Part shown: piece after piece, positions 41,446-51,033 of the stretch | How positions within the stretch are numbered: position 1 is the first letter of the stretch | How the letters are laid out: each line of letters begins with the position of its first letter | Assembly (NCBI RefSeq): GCF_003202235.1 | Contig: NZ_MASU01000022.1 | Span: 81,648 to 145,647 of the forward strand | Direction: 5' to 3' | Length of the DNA stretch: 64,000 bases | DNA from: Prauserella flavalba | Lineage (GTDB): Bacteria > Actinomycetota > Actinomycetes > Mycobacteriales > Pseudonocardiaceae | The notes under the pieces: generated by a model | Seen by the model: the letters and a program-made list of their open reading frames with translations, nothing else | Told to the model about the DNA's origin: nothing | The model's database searches: none | Made by a program: the position numbers and the translations under genes

Positions 41446-42773
41446 CTTCGCCTGTTCGCATACCGGCCGACGTCGACATGCACGACCGTGTTCTCGGCCC
41501 GTTGACCGCGCGCCAACTGGCGATCCTCGCGGTGACCGGCTTGGTGCTCTACGCCGCCTGGAGCGCCACACGCGCGTTCGTGCCGATCCCGGTGTTCTTC
41601 GCGCTGGCCATCCCGGTCGGGGCGGGGGCGGCGATCCTCGCGCTCGGCCAACGCGACGGGATCAGCCTGGACCGGCTGCTGGTCGCCGCGATCCGACAAC
41701 GCATGGGACCACGCCACCGCGTCGCCGCTCCCGAAGGCGTGCGCCCCGCTCCTGAGTGGCTGACCGCCGCAGCCAACACCACCGCGACGGGCGCCACCCG
41801 GACAGCGCGTACCGGCAAGCGCGCAGCCTCCCGGCGTGCCACGGGGGCGCTTCCGGGCCGGGAGCAGATCTCGCCGTCGGCGCTGCGGCTGCCGGCCGAG
41901 GCGGTCACCGAGACCGGCGTCGTGGATTTGGGTGCCGATGGTCTGGCTGTCGTGGCGGTCGCGTCCACGGTGAACTTCGCGTTGCGCACACCGGCTGAGC
42001 AGGAGGCGCTGGTCGCCAGTTTCGGCCGCTACCTGCACTCGCTCACCGCACCCGTACAGGTGCTGGTCCGTGCCGAACGGCTCGACTTGTCCGGGCAGAT
42101 CGCCGAGCTGCGGGCACGCGCGGGTGGGTTGCCCCACCCGGCGCTGGAGGCCGCCGCCGTGGAGCACGCCGACTACCTTGCGCAGCTCGGTGAGCAGACC
42201 GATCTGCTGCGCCGCCAGGTGCTGCTGGTGTTGCGCGAGCCGATCGGCGGCGCCACGGCCGCGCCGACCGACGGGCTCGGTGGGCCAGGCCCGCTGGCCG
42301 TGCTGTCCTCCCTGGCCCGTGGCAGGCGCCGGGCCAGCACCGCGACCAGCGGGGCCAGTGCCGGGGCGCGGCGGGCGGCCGAGTCGCGGCTGGTGCGCCG
42401 CCTCGGTGAGGCCATCGAACTGCTCGCCCCGGCAGGGATCGTGGTCACCCCGCTGGACGCCGGGCAGGCCACCGCCGTGCTCGCCTCGGCGTGCAACCCG
42501 GACACCCTGCTGCCGCCCTCGGCGGGCATGGCCGGCGCGGACGAGGTCATCACCACGGCTGGCGGCGCCGACCTGGCCGGCACTGATCTCGCTGAGGACG
42601 ACCTCGCCGACGGGGCTTTCTGGCGCACCCGCGATCTCGCAGACCGGGACACCGATCTCGACCCCGACGAGCACGACCCCGACAACGACGCCGGGGACGA
42701 CATCGACGACTGGGACTACGACGACGAAGCCGACGGCGTGCCCGACGACTTCGCGGAGAGGGGGCGGTGGTGA
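41442..42773 (+). CDS. PrgI-like T4SS membrane protein
   Basis: A 443-residue protein. The N-terminal 85 residues match the PrgI (VirB3-like) family of Gram-positive T4SS: short start MTSPVRIPADVDMHDRVLG, then two helices (LAILAVTGLVLYAAWSA and IPVFFALAIPVGAGAAILALG) and a basic cytosolic loop. Residues 140-320 form a soluble domain (GVVDLGADGLAVVAVASTVNFALRTPAEQEALVASFGRYLHSL), as in SCO6880-type fusions. The tail is strongly Asp/Glu-rich. It overlaps both neighbours (GTGA at the start; the stop overlaps the VirB4 ATG), placing it firmly in the transfer operon. Confidence 0.78.
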   Translation: MTSPVRIPADVDMHDRVLGPLTARQLAILAVTGLVLYAAWSATRAFVPIPVFFALAIPVGAGAAILALGQRDGISLDRLLVAAIRQRMGPRHRVAAPEGVRPAPEWLTAAANTTATGATRTARTGKRAASRRATGALPGREQISPSALRLPAEAVTETGVVDLGADGLAVVAVASTVNFALRTPAEQEALVASFGRYLHSLTAPVQVLVRAERLDLSGQIAELRARAGGLPHPALEAAAVEHADYLAQLGEQTDLLRRQVLLVLREPIGGATAAPTDGLGGPGPLAVLSSLARGRRRASTATSGASAGARRAAESRLVRRLGEAIELLAPAGIVVTPLDAGQATAVLASACNPDTLLPPSAGMAGADEVITTAGGADLAGTDLAEDDLADGAFWRTRDLADRDTDLDPDEHDPDNDAGDDIDDWDYDDEADGVPDDFAERGRW

Positions 42774-44770
42774 TGACCACCCGACCAGGAACTCGGCGCG
42801 GCCAGCGTCGCCCGGCGACCCGGCCCGCCACACGAGGCCGTGTCCACAGCTTTGTCCACAGCGGTGCGCACGGTGGTGCCGCGTTCACTCCGGATGCCTT
42901 GTCGGTCGGTGCGCGGCACTTGGAGGTCGGCAACGAGTGGGTGGCCAGCTTCGCCGTCACCGGATTCCCCCGCGAAGTGCACCCCGGCTGGCTGTCCCCG
43001 CTGCTGACCTATCCGGGGCGGTTGGACGTGGCGCTGCATGTGGAGCCGATCGACCCGGCCACGGCGGCGGCGCGGTTAAAGAAGCAGCTCGCCAAACTCG
43101 AGTCCGGGCGGCGGCACACCGCCGAGCACGGCCGCCTGTATGACCCGCAGGTCGAAGCCGCTACCGAAGACGCCTACGACCTGTCGTCTCGTGTCGCGCG
43201 CGGCGAGGGCAAGTTGTTCCGCGTCGGCTTGTATCTCACCGTGCACGCCGGATCGGAGCGGGCGCTGTCCGACGAAGTGGCGGCGCTGCGCTCGCTGTGC
43301 GCGAGTTTGCTGCTGGACGCCAAGCACACCACCTACCGGTCGTTGCAGGGCTGGGTGTCCACGCTGCCGATGGGCCTGGACCTGATCGGGATGAGAAGGA
43401 CGTTCGACACGAGCGCCCTCAGCGCGGCGTTTCCGTTCACCTCCCCGGACCTTCCGGCCGCCGACCCGACCAGCGTGGCCGCGCCGTCCGGGGTGCTCTA
43501 CGGCTACAACGTCGGCTCCCAGGGTTTGGTGCACTGGGATCGGTTCGGCGAGGGAATGCACAACCACAACTCCGTCATCCTCGGCCGCTCCGGCGCGGGC
43601 AAGTCCTACCTGGTCAAGCTCGAACTGCTGCGCAGCCTCTACCGGGGCATCGAGATCGCGGTCGTCGACCCCGAGGACGAGTACGCCCGGCTCGCCAGCG
43701 CCGTCGGCGGCACCTACGTGCACCTCGGCGCACAGAACGTGCGGCTCAACCCCTTCGACCTGCCCATCCACACCCGCGCCGACGGCCGCCGCACCGCGCC
43801 CAAGGACGCCCTCGTCCGGCGCAGCCTGTTCCTGCACACCGTCATCGCCGTGCTCGTCGGTGGCGAGTTGGAGGCTGCCGAACGGGCCGCTCTGGACCGG
43901 GGTATCGCCGCCACCTACCAGAGCGTGGGCGTCACCGCCGATGCCCGCACCTGGACCCGGCCCGCGCCGACCTTGCGGATGCTGCGCGACCAGCTCGCCA
44001 CCGCAGGCCAGGCCGGCGACCGGGCCGCCGGTGAGCTCGCGGCGCGGTTGCACCCGTTCGTCGAGGGCGCGTTCCAGCAGCTGTTCGACGGGCAGACCAC
44101 GACCAATCCCGAAGGCCATCTGGTGGTGTTCTCGTTGCGGGACCTGCCCGACGAGCTCAAGGGCATCGGGACGCTGCTGGTGTTGGACGCGGTGTGGCGG
44201 CGCGTGTCCAACCCGGCGATCCGCCGCCCGCGTCTGGTCGTGGTCGACGAAGCATGGCTGCTGATGAAAGAGCGCTCCGGTGCGGAGTTCCTGTTCAGGA
44301 TGGCGAAAGCGTCCCGGAAACACTGGGCCGGTCTGACCGTGTGCACGCAGGACACGGCCGACGTTCTCGGCAGCGATCTCGGCAAAGCGGTCGTGGCCAA
44401 CGCCGCGACGCAGATTCTGCTCCGGCAGGCGTCGCAGGCGATCGACGAGATCACCCACACCTTCGACCTGTCAGCCGGGGAACGGGCATTCCTGTTGTCG
44501 GCCGATCGAGGTCAAGGGCTGTTGTCCGCCGGAACGCAGCGGGTGGCGTTCCAAGCCATCGCCTCCCCGACCGAGCACTACCTGGTGACCAGCAATCCCG
44601 CAGAACTCGCCGAGTACGCGGCCGACGGTGACACCGACGAATCCCTCGACGCCGAGCAGTCCTATGTCGACCTGGGCTGGGCTGACGACACCGCCGCAGA
44701 ACACCAGACGGAAACAGGCGAGTTCGGTTCCGTCGACGACGACACCCAGATCGAACTCGATGCCACGTAA
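42773..44770 (+). CDS. VirB4-family T4SS ATPase
   Basis: A 665-residue ATPase of the VirB4/TraC type. The N-terminal VirB4 domain (LSVGARHLEVGNEWVASFAVTGFPREVHPGWL) precedes the HerA-like motor: Walker A NSVILGRSGAGKSYLVK near residue 272, VDPEDEYARLASAVGGTYVHL, Walker B PRLVVVDEAWLLMKERSG near 485, and the arginine-finger/Q-motif region KASRKHWAGLTVCTQDTADVL. Catalytic motifs are intact. It powers assembly and substrate transfer through the mating channel at the membrane. ATG at 42773 is favoured because GAGAGGGGG is eight bases ahead; GTGs at 42767 and 42770 are possible. Confidence 0.9.
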   Translation: MTTRPGTRRGQRRPATRPATRGRVHSFVHSGAHGGAAFTPDALSVGARHLEVGNEWVASFAVTGFPREVHPGWLSPLLTYPGRLDVALHVEPIDPATAAARLKKQLAKLESGRRHTAEHGRLYDPQVEAATEDAYDLSSRVARGEGKLFRVGLYLTVHAGSERALSDEVAALRSLCASLLLDAKHTTYRSLQGWVSTLPMGLDLIGMRRTFDTSALSAAFPFTSPDLPAADPTSVAAPSGVLYGYNVGSQGLVHWDRFGEGMHNHNSVILGRSGAGKSYLVKLELLRSLYRGIEIAVVDPEDEYARLASAVGGTYVHLGAQNVRLNPFDLPIHTRADGRRTAPKDALVRRSLFLHTVIAVLVGGELEAAERAALDRGIAATYQSVGVTADARTWTRPAPTLRMLRDQLATAGQAGDRAAGELAARLHPFVEGAFQQLFDGQTTTNPEGHLVVFSLRDLPDELKGIGTLLVLDAVWRRVSNPAIRRPRLVVVDEAWLLMKERSGAEFLFRMAKASRKHWAGLTVCTQDTADVLGSDLGKAVVANAATQILLRQASQAIDEITHTFDLSAGERAFLLSADRGQGLLSAGTQRVAFQAIASPTEHYLVTSNPAELAEYAADGDTDESLDAEQSYVDLGWADDTAAEHQTETGEFGSVDDDTQIELDAT

Positions 44771-44828
44771 CGCTCGCGCGCCCATTTCTGCCTGAGCGTT
44801 TTCTTTTGCTTTCCAGGAAGGACTTGCT

Positions 44829-47507
44829 ATGCGCACCTGGATACCGGCTGCCCTCGTGCACTCCGATTCGCCCGCCCCGCTCACCTCCAGCGGCGCCAGG
44901 CCCAGCGGGCTGACGAACGGGTGGCTCGGGAACTACCTACGCGACCCCGGCGGCGCGCTGCTCGCCCTGCTGGGCCATCTGCGCGACTGGGCGATCACCG
45001 TCGGCCCGGTCGCGGCGCCCGTGCTCGCGATCGGTGTCGCCGGGATCGTGCTCGCCCGGCGCCGGTGGGCGCGGCGCTGTCATGCCCGGCTGGTCGCTGG
45101 CGCCCGCCAGGTCACCGTGCTGGCACCACCACAGGTTGATCCCGCGGGCGGGGCGGCGTTGTGGTCCAACCTCGTCGGGCTGTTGCGGCCGGCCTGGCGC
45201 CGCTGGCTGGTCGGGCAGCCGCATGTGGCGTGCGAATACTGCTTTTCCGAAGCCGGGGTCGCGATCCGGCTGTGGGTGCCCGGCGTCATCCCGCCCGGCC
45301 TGGTGGAACGCGCTGTCGAGGCCGCCTGGCCCGGCGCGCACACCCGCGTGTCCAGCCCAGCAGAACCGCCGCTGCCCACGCCGGGCGAGGCACAGCGCCG
45401 GCTGGTCATCGGCGGGGAACTCCGGCTGGCCCGCAGCGAGGCGCTGCCGATCCGCACCGACTTCGACGCCGACCCCATCCGCGCGCTGATCGGCGCACCC
45501 GTCGGGCTGAGCCGCGACGAGTACGCCTGCGTACAGATCCTGGCCCGCCCGGTCACCGGACGCCGCGTCGCCCGCGCCCGCCGCTCGGCGCGCCGAGTGC
45601 ACACCGGCAGCTCCACCCGACTGGTCGGGCGACTGCTCGACCTGATCACCCCCGGCGTGGAAACCGGCCGCCCAACCGGCGGGGGCAAGACCAAGTCAGG
45701 TGCGTTGCACAGCGACCCGCAGACCTCGCTGGCCTACGCCGCGCAGAACCGGGCGATCGTGGCCAAGCAGCGCGGCTCCCAGTACGAGACCGTGATCCGC
45801 TACGCCGTCGCCACCCTCCTTCCCTCGGGCGCGGGCGAGGCCGAGGTGCGCACCGCGCGCGATATCGCCCGCGGCCGGGCACACGCCCTCGCCGCCTCCT
45901 TCGCCTCCTACACCGAGCACAACCACTACACCCGCCGCCGGCTACGCCACCCCGGCCCCGTCCTCGAGGCGCGACGGCTCGGGAAAGGTGACCTGCTGTC
46001 GGTGGGCGAGCTGGCCGCGATCGCACACCTTCCGGTCGATGAGGCGATCCCCGGTGTCCAGCGCGCCGGGGCCAAGGCGATCGCCCCACCGCCCGGCATC
46101 GCCACCCCCGGACCGCAAGCCAAACCGATCGGTGTCACCGACACCGGCCACGAACGCCCGGTCGCGCTGCGCGTCCCCGACGCCCGCCACCACCTGCACG
46201 TCATCGGCGCCACGGGCAGCGGTAAGTCCACCCTGCTGGGCACCATGATCCTCGCCGACGCCGAGGCCGGCCGCGGGATCGTGCTCATCGACCCCAAGGG
46301 CGACCTGGTCACCGACGTGCTCTCCCGGCTCCCACGCTCGGCCGGGGATCGGGTCGTGCTGTTCGACGCCGACTCGAAGTCCCGGCCACCCTGCCTGAAC
46401 CCCCTTGATGGTGGGGAAACGGACCTGACCGTGGACAACCTCGTGTCGGTGTTCCGGCGGGTGTACTCGGCGTTCTGGGGTCCGCGCACCGACGACGTGA
46501 TGCGCGCCGCTTGCCTCACGCTGCGCACCCAGGAAGGTGTCGCCACCCTGGCGGACCTGCCCAAGCTGCTGGCCGACCCCGCCTTCCGCTCGCGGATCAC
46601 CGCCGGGATCACCGACCCGGTGCTCCGCGGGTTCTGGTCCTGGTACGAGGAACTCACCGACTCCTCCCGCAGCCAAGTCATCTCGCCCTTGATGAACAAA
46701 CTGCGCGCGTTCTTGTTGCGGCCGTTCGTGCGCGACGCGATCGCGGGTGGCCATTCCACAGTGGACATGTCGGCGGTGCTCAATGGCGGCATCTGTCTGG
46801 TGCGTATCCCGAAGGGCAGTCTGGGTGAGGAGACCACCCGGCTGGTCGGCTCCCTCGTGGTGGCACGCACGTGGCAGGCCACCACCGGCCGCGCCCGCAC
46901 CCCACAACGCCAACGACACGACGCCTCGTTGGTGATCGACGAATGCCACAACTTCTTGAATCTGCCCTACCCGATCGAGGACATGCTGGCCGAGGCACGG
47001 GGCTTCCGGGTGGCGATGACCCTGGCCCACCAGCACCTCGGGCAACTCCCGCGTGAGTTGCGGGAAGGCATGTCCACCAACGCCCGCAGCAAGATCTTCT
47101 TCAACGCCTCCCCCGAAGACGCGCGAGAGCTGTCCCGGCACACCGCGCCGCGGCTCTCCGATCACGACCTCGCGCACCTGGGCGTCTACCACGCCGCCGC
47201 CCGCCTGGTGCTGCACGGCGAAGAGGCGCAGCCGTTCACCATGCGCACCCAGCCACTGCCTCGGGCGATCCCCGGACGCGCACGAGAAATCCGTGGGCTG
47301 GCCCGCCGCGCTCTGCACGCGACACAGCGCGCCCGCGCCGCCGGCACCGGCCCGCTCCAGCCTGCGGCACGGTCCACGACCCGGCCTCCGCAGCGACCCG
47401 CGCAGCAATCCACCACGCCCGCGGGGCGTTCGCGCCCGCCAGCCAGCGGGAGCCAGCTCGGCGGCATCCGGCCACGCAGCACCGACCCGCGCCGCCGCCG
47501 GTCCTGA
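44829..47507 (+). CDS. VirD4/TraG-like T4SS coupling protein
   Basis: An 892-residue conjugative coupling protein. A short N-terminal region has one or two membrane helices (VGPVAAPVLAIGVAGIVLARRRW). The middle is a variable domain and the C-terminal half is the motor: Walker A HVIGATGSGKSTLLGTMI near residue 459, GIVLIDPKGDLVTDVL, the VVLFDADSKSRPPCLNPLDGG segment and Walker B DASLVIDECHNFLNLPYPIEDM near 697, then LAHQHLGQLPRELR. The tail is disordered Pro/Arg/Ala. It links the relaxosome to the channel. It follows the VirB4 gene by 58 bases. Confidence 0.88.
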   Translation: MRTWIPAALVHSDSPAPLTSSGARPSGLTNGWLGNYLRDPGGALLALLGHLRDWAITVGPVAAPVLAIGVAGIVLARRRWARRCHARLVAGARQVTVLAPPQVDPAGGAALWSNLVGLLRPAWRRWLVGQPHVACEYCFSEAGVAIRLWVPGVIPPGLVERAVEAAWPGAHTRVSSPAEPPLPTPGEAQRRLVIGGELRLARSEALPIRTDFDADPIRALIGAPVGLSRDEYACVQILARPVTGRRVARARRSARRVHTGSSTRLVGRLLDLITPGVETGRPTGGGKTKSGALHSDPQTSLAYAAQNRAIVAKQRGSQYETVIRYAVATLLPSGAGEAEVRTARDIARGRAHALAASFASYTEHNHYTRRRLRHPGPVLEARRLGKGDLLSVGELAAIAHLPVDEAIPGVQRAGAKAIAPPPGIATPGPQAKPIGVTDTGHERPVALRVPDARHHLHVIGATGSGKSTLLGTMILADAEAGRGIVLIDPKGDLVTDVLSRLPRSAGDRVVLFDADSKSRPPCLNPLDGGETDLTVDNLVSVFRRVYSAFWGPRTDDVMRAACLTLRTQEGVATLADLPKLLADPAFRSRITAGITDPVLRGFWSWYEELTDSSRSQVISPLMNKLRAFLLRPFVRDAIAGGHSTVDMSAVLNGGICLVRIPKGSLGEETTRLVGSLVVARTWQATTGRARTPQRQRHDASLVIDECHNFLNLPYPIEDMLAEARGFRVAMTLAHQHLGQLPRELREGMSTNARSKIFFNASPEDARELSRHTAPRLSDHDLAHLGVYHAAARLVLHGEEAQPFTMRTQPLPRAIPGRAREIRGLARRALHATQRARAAGTGPLQPAARSTTRPPQRPAQQSTTPAGRSRPPASGSQLGGIRPRSTDPRRRRS

Positions 47508-47579
47508 CGCACAACGGGCCGCGCCCGCGCGTCCACGTCGAATTTCCTTACCGCCCAACAGATCCGGAGGTCCGCGGCC

Positions 47580-48665
47580 ATGATTTCCAACCCGACCCAG
47601 CAGCGCTCGCTGCGCGGCCACAAGGCCGCCCGCCCGACTCCGCGCGCCGCGAACACCGCCGACCACCAGGCGGTGCTGGCCTGGCGGCTGACCCCACGCG
47701 ACCGGTGGATCATCCGGATGCTGCACGAGCACCGGGTGCTCACCGCCCACCAGATCACCGCACTCGCGTTCCCCTCGTTCCGGTCCGGCCGGATGCGGCT
47801 GCGGGAGCTGTTCCAGTGGGGTGTGGTGGACCGGTTCCAACCGTTCATCTCCTCCGGCACCGCGCCGATGCACTACGTGCTCGCCCCCGCGGGCGCCAGC
47901 GTGCTGGCCGCCGAGGATGGCGTGGACGTCAAAGACCTGGGCTACCGCCACGACCGCGCCTTCGCCGTGGCCCACTCCCTGCGCCTGGCGCACACCGTCG
48001 GAGTGAACGAGTGGTTCACCGCCCTGGTCGACCGCGCCCGCCACAGCGAGCCCGACGAGCACACCGAGCTGGGCGCGTGGTGGTCGGAGACCCGCTGTGC
48101 GCGACACTTCGGCGACCTGATCAAACCCGACGCCTACGGCCGCTGGACCGCTCACGGCCGTGAGGTCGAGTTCTTCCTCGAATACGACCTGGGCACCGAA
48201 CCACTAGGCAAGCTCGCCGGGAAACTGGCCGGCTACGCCGCGCTCGCCGAATCCACCGGGATCACCACACCGCTGCTGGTGTGGCTGCCGACCTCCCGGC
48301 GCGAGGCCACCGCCCGCCAGCTGCTGCACCGAGCCTGGCGCGAGCTGGCCAACCCGCGCACGGTGCCGGTCGCCACCGCAGCGGCCGAACTGCTCAACCC
48401 CGACGCCGCGCACCCCAGCCCCGCCGACCAGGTCTGGCTGCCGCTGGACAACCACGGCGGCCAGGGTGGTGCGCGGCGAGAGCTCCACCGGTTGCTCGAC
48501 GCCTGGCCGCACGTCCTGGCGCCCACTGCGGAAAGCGAACCCGGCGGCGGGGCCGTGGCCTCGCCGGACTCGCCGCTGCTGCTGGTGGCGCCCGCCCCGG
48601 CACCCATGCCACCCACCCAGACGACGCCGGCCACCTCGCGTGGGCCGAGCACCGGCAGGCGGTGA
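47580..48665 (+). CDS. replication-relaxation family protein (PF13814)
   Basis: A 361-residue protein of the replication-relaxation family. An N-terminal winged helix (LTPRDRWIIRMLHEHRVLTAHQITALAFPSFRSGRMRLRELF) is followed by a domain with YVLAPAGASVLAAEDGVD, AHSLRLAHTVGVNEWFTAL, KPDAYGRW..GREVEFFLEYDLGTEPLGKLAGKLAGYA, resembling a nuclease-like fold with acidic and Lys positions (EVEFFLEYD). Some family members in Bacillus plasmids have been proposed as relaxases. As no canonical MOB relaxase is seen here, it is the best relaxase candidate. The stop overlaps the next start (GTGA). Confidence 0.8.
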   Translation: MISNPTQQRSLRGHKAARPTPRAANTADHQAVLAWRLTPRDRWIIRMLHEHRVLTAHQITALAFPSFRSGRMRLRELFQWGVVDRFQPFISSGTAPMHYVLAPAGASVLAAEDGVDVKDLGYRHDRAFAVAHSLRLAHTVGVNEWFTALVDRARHSEPDEHTELGAWWSETRCARHFGDLIKPDAYGRWTAHGREVEFFLEYDLGTEPLGKLAGKLAGYAALAESTGITTPLLVWLPTSRREATARQLLHRAWRELANPRTVPVATAAAELLNPDAAHPSPADQVWLPLDNHGGQGGARRELHRLLDAWPHVLAPTAESEPGGGAVASPDSPLLLVAPAPAPMPPTQTTPATSRGPSTGRR

Positions 48666-49636
48666 GGCCGGTGCTCGGAAAGGTTGCCGTCGCCGTCATC
48701 GCGGCGCTCCTGCTCATCCCGCTGCTGATCGCCGCCGGGGTGTCGGGTGCGATCTCGGCCGTGTTCGGCAGCGGAAGCAGCCAGCCCAGCGCGACCGCAC
48801 TGGCCGACATCCCCGCCGACTACCTCGCGCTGTACCGGGAAGCGGCCGGGGTGTGTCCGGGCCTGGCCTGGACGATCCTCGCGGCCATCGGCAAGATCGA
48901 GAGCGACCACGGCCGCTCGCCTCTACCCGGCGTAAGCAGTGGGGAGAACTATGCCGGGGCCGGTGGGCCGATGCAGTTCGAGCAGTCCAGCTTCGACGGA
49001 GTGCTTGCCCGCCATCAACTCCCGTCCGGCGGCGCCAGCCCGCCCTCGCGCTACAACCCGCACGACGCCATCTACGCCGCCGCGTTTTACTTGTGTGACA
49101 ACGGGGTCAGCCGAGGTGACGTGCGCGCGGCGATCTTCTCCTACAATCACGCCGACTGGTACGTGCAAGAGGTCCTCGATCAGGCGAAGAAGTACGCCGA
49201 CGCCGCCGCGTCGGTCGGTACCGGCGACTGCAACGCCATCCAGGCCACCAACGCCGTCGCGCTCACCGCGATCAATTATGCGTGCGGCCAGCGGGGACTT
49301 CCGTACGTTTGGGGAGGGAATGGTCCGCAGGACGGCGGATTCGACTGTTCAGGGCTGACGGTAGCAGCCTACGGCGCAGCCGGGGTGACGTTGCCGCGCA
49401 CCGCCGACGCGCAGTTCCGGGCTGGACCGCGCGTGCCGGACGGACAGCCGCTGCTGCCCGGCGACCTAGTGTTCTACGGCACCGCCGCGCACATCCACCA
49501 CGTCGGTCTCTACATTGGTGGAGGTTTGATGATCGACGCGCCGGACGTGGGGCAGCTCGTGAAGGTGGAGCCCTATCGGTACAAGGGTGATGACTACTTC
49601 GGCGCTACGCGCCCGGCGAGTTCCGTTGCTGCCTAA
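48662..49636 (+). CDS. bifunctional lysozyme-like / NlpC-P60 peptidoglycan hydrolase of the T4SS
   Basis: A 324-residue exported hydrolase. An N-terminal membrane anchor (VAVAVIAALLLIPLLIAAGVSG) is followed by a lysozyme-like transglycosylase domain (AWTILAAIGKIESDHGRSPLPG with catalytic Glu near 80, then GAGGPMQFEQSSFDGVL), then an NlpC/P60 domain with the catalytic Cys in DGGFDCSGLTVAAYGAAG near 227 and His in AHIHHVGLYIGGGLMIDAP near 277. Such proteins (VirB1/TcpG-like) open the peptidoglycan for the mating channel. GTG at 48662 overlaps the upstream TGA. Its 3' end overlaps the convergent unknown gene by 32 bases. Confidence 0.9.
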   Translation: MRPVLGKVAVAVIAALLLIPLLIAAGVSGAISAVFGSGSSQPSATALADIPADYLALYREAAGVCPGLAWTILAAIGKIESDHGRSPLPGVSSGENYAGAGGPMQFEQSSFDGVLARHQLPSGGASPPSRYNPHDAIYAAAFYLCDNGVSRGDVRAAIFSYNHADWYVQEVLDQAKKYADAAASVGTGDCNAIQATNAVALTAINYACGQRGLPYVWGGNGPQDGGFDCSGLTVAAYGAAGVTLPRTADAQFRAGPRVPDGQPLLPGDLVFYGTAAHIHHVGLYIGGGLMIDAPDVGQLVKVEPYRYKGDDYFGATRPASSVAA

Positions 49637-50042
49637 AGGGTTCCACGTCGCCGACGCCCGCGCCCATCATAGCGGAGAACGGTCGGCCGTCGCTGTCCAC
49701 GAGCACAATGCGTTGGGTGAACAGCGGCGGCACGGCCGCGTCGAGCGTGGCGATGTTGTAATCGCTGGCGAGTTCAAACAGGGTGTTGGTCACCTCTCGG
49801 ATCGTGGTGCGATCCGGGTCGGCCTCGACCGACAGGCCCTCGACCCGGATCTCCAACACCCGTTGCTGCGGCAGCACAGTGATCACGGTGCTTACGTACG
49901 ACGGGATGCCGCCGTCATCGCGCAACTCGGCGATGTCGGCGGCCAGTCGCACGGCGGCGGCCTCCACGGTGTAGCCGGGACCAATCCCGGCACGAGCACC
50001 CCACACGACGAGACAATCCATTGTGGACTCGAAGGAGGTCAT
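49605..50042 (-). CDS. unknown ICE protein, convergent with the hydrolase gene
   Basis: A 145-residue protein starting at ATG 50042 (MTSFESTMDCLVVWGARAGIGPG). The body alternates strands and helices (VSTVITVLPQQRVLEIRVEGLSVEADPDRTTIREVTNTLFELASDYNIATLD), reminiscent of an alpha/beta ferredoxin-like fold, and it ends in VGDVEPFRQQRNSPGA. No domain is recognised. It is the last gene of the leftward accessory run and follows the RAMA-domain gene. Confidence 0.6.
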   Translation of the reverse strand: MTSFESTMDCLVVWGARAGIGPGYTVEAAAVRLAADIAELRDDGGIPSYVSTVITVLPQQRVLEIRVEGLSVEADPDRTTIREVTNTLFELASDYNIATLDAAVPPLFTQRIVLVDSDGRPFSAMMGAGVGDVEPFRQQRNSPGA

Positions 50043-50092
50043 GATCCCTCTCTCGTGGGACGAACAGACGATGCCGTTTGCCGTGTCGGGCC

Positions 50093-50944
50093 TTACTGCC
50101 CTCGTTGCGCCCGCAGAGCCCTCCGCAGATCCGCCAGCGAACGGCCATCGGACACCCGCCGGAACACCCCCCAGCCGTTCTGGCCGTAGCCGCACAGTGC
50201 GGTCGCCGCACCGGACGGGGTGGCGAACACCCGGCCATCGGCGAGGACGACGGCACCGTCGGCCCGGATCCGGGCGATGTGCCGCACGCTGTTGTTTCGG
50301 CGTTCCCAGAGGAACTCATCACCCGGTTTCACCAGCCCGACGTCCAGCAACGCACTGACAGCACCGCGATCCGACCCGGCCAGCGGTGACACGGACGGCG
50401 CTGCGGCGTCTTGGCGGGCGGACAATTCGGTGACGCCGGTGGAGAGTTCCATGACGGTGGCGGCGGTAGGGGCCAGGATCACCGGCCATGCGGTGCCTAG
50501 ATGCAGCCACACCCCGACACGGTGCCAGCGGCTGTGCCGTGCCAGCAGCATCTCCACGTCGACCGCGACGACGGTGTCGTCCAGTGGCGTGACCCGCACG
50601 ACGAGATCCCCGTCGAACAGGTCGGCTGGGGGCTGGTCGCGAAGCCAGTCACCGACGAAAAGCTCCACTTCCTCGGCGTTGTCGAAGTCTCCGATGATGT
50701 CGACAGCCTGAACGAGCAAAGCCCATGTATTCTCGGGCTGGCGCATCGGTGTGACAAAGGTCGGAATGATGATGCCGGTGTCCGCTGGAAGACCTTCCCA
50801 ATCCCGTAGTGCCGCCTCGCCGTTGATGTGTCCGCTGTCCGCGCTTGGCGCAGCGCTGTCGGCGCGGTGCACAGATTCCGGCGCGGCTACGACCGCGTCG
50901 GGGGCCGGGTCGGACGTTTCGGCGGTGTTGTGTTCGGTCGACAT
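50093..50944 (-). CDS. RAMA-domain protein
   Basis: A 283-residue soluble protein. Its C-terminal 85 residues match the RAMA domain (Restriction Enzyme Adenine Methylase Associated): LLDVGLVKPGDEFLWERRNNSVRHIARIRADGAVVLADGRVFATPSGAATALCGYGQNGWGVFRRVSDGRSLADLR. The middle (IIPTFVTPMRQPENTWALLVQAVDIIGDFDNAEEVELFVGDWL) is unassigned and the N-terminus is an acidic disordered tail. RAMA domains recognise or accompany modified DNA; in an element encoding two DNA methyltransferases, a reader or regulator role is plausible (inference). ATG 50944 has AAGGGG upstream; an in-frame extension to 51037 is not supported. Confidence 0.75.
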   Translation of the reverse strand: MSTEHNTAETSDPAPDAVVAAPESVHRADSAAPSADSGHINGEAALRDWEGLPADTGIIIPTFVTPMRQPENTWALLVQAVDIIGDFDNAEEVELFVGDWLRDQPPADLFDGDLVVRVTPLDDTVVAVDVEMLLARHSRWHRVGVWLHLGTAWPVILAPTAATVMELSTGVTELSARQDAAAPSVSPLAGSDRGAVSALLDVGLVKPGDEFLWERRNNSVRHIARIRADGAVVLADGRVFATPSGAATALCGYGQNGWGVFRRVSDGRSLADLRRALRAQRGQ

Positions 50945-51033
50945 GGCGGCGTTCCCCTTCAGTTGCTCGTGCCGGTGTTCCGGTGTTGCTGACAGGCTCG
51001 GGAGGTGGTGTGGTGGCTGGGTTGTCAGCGCGC

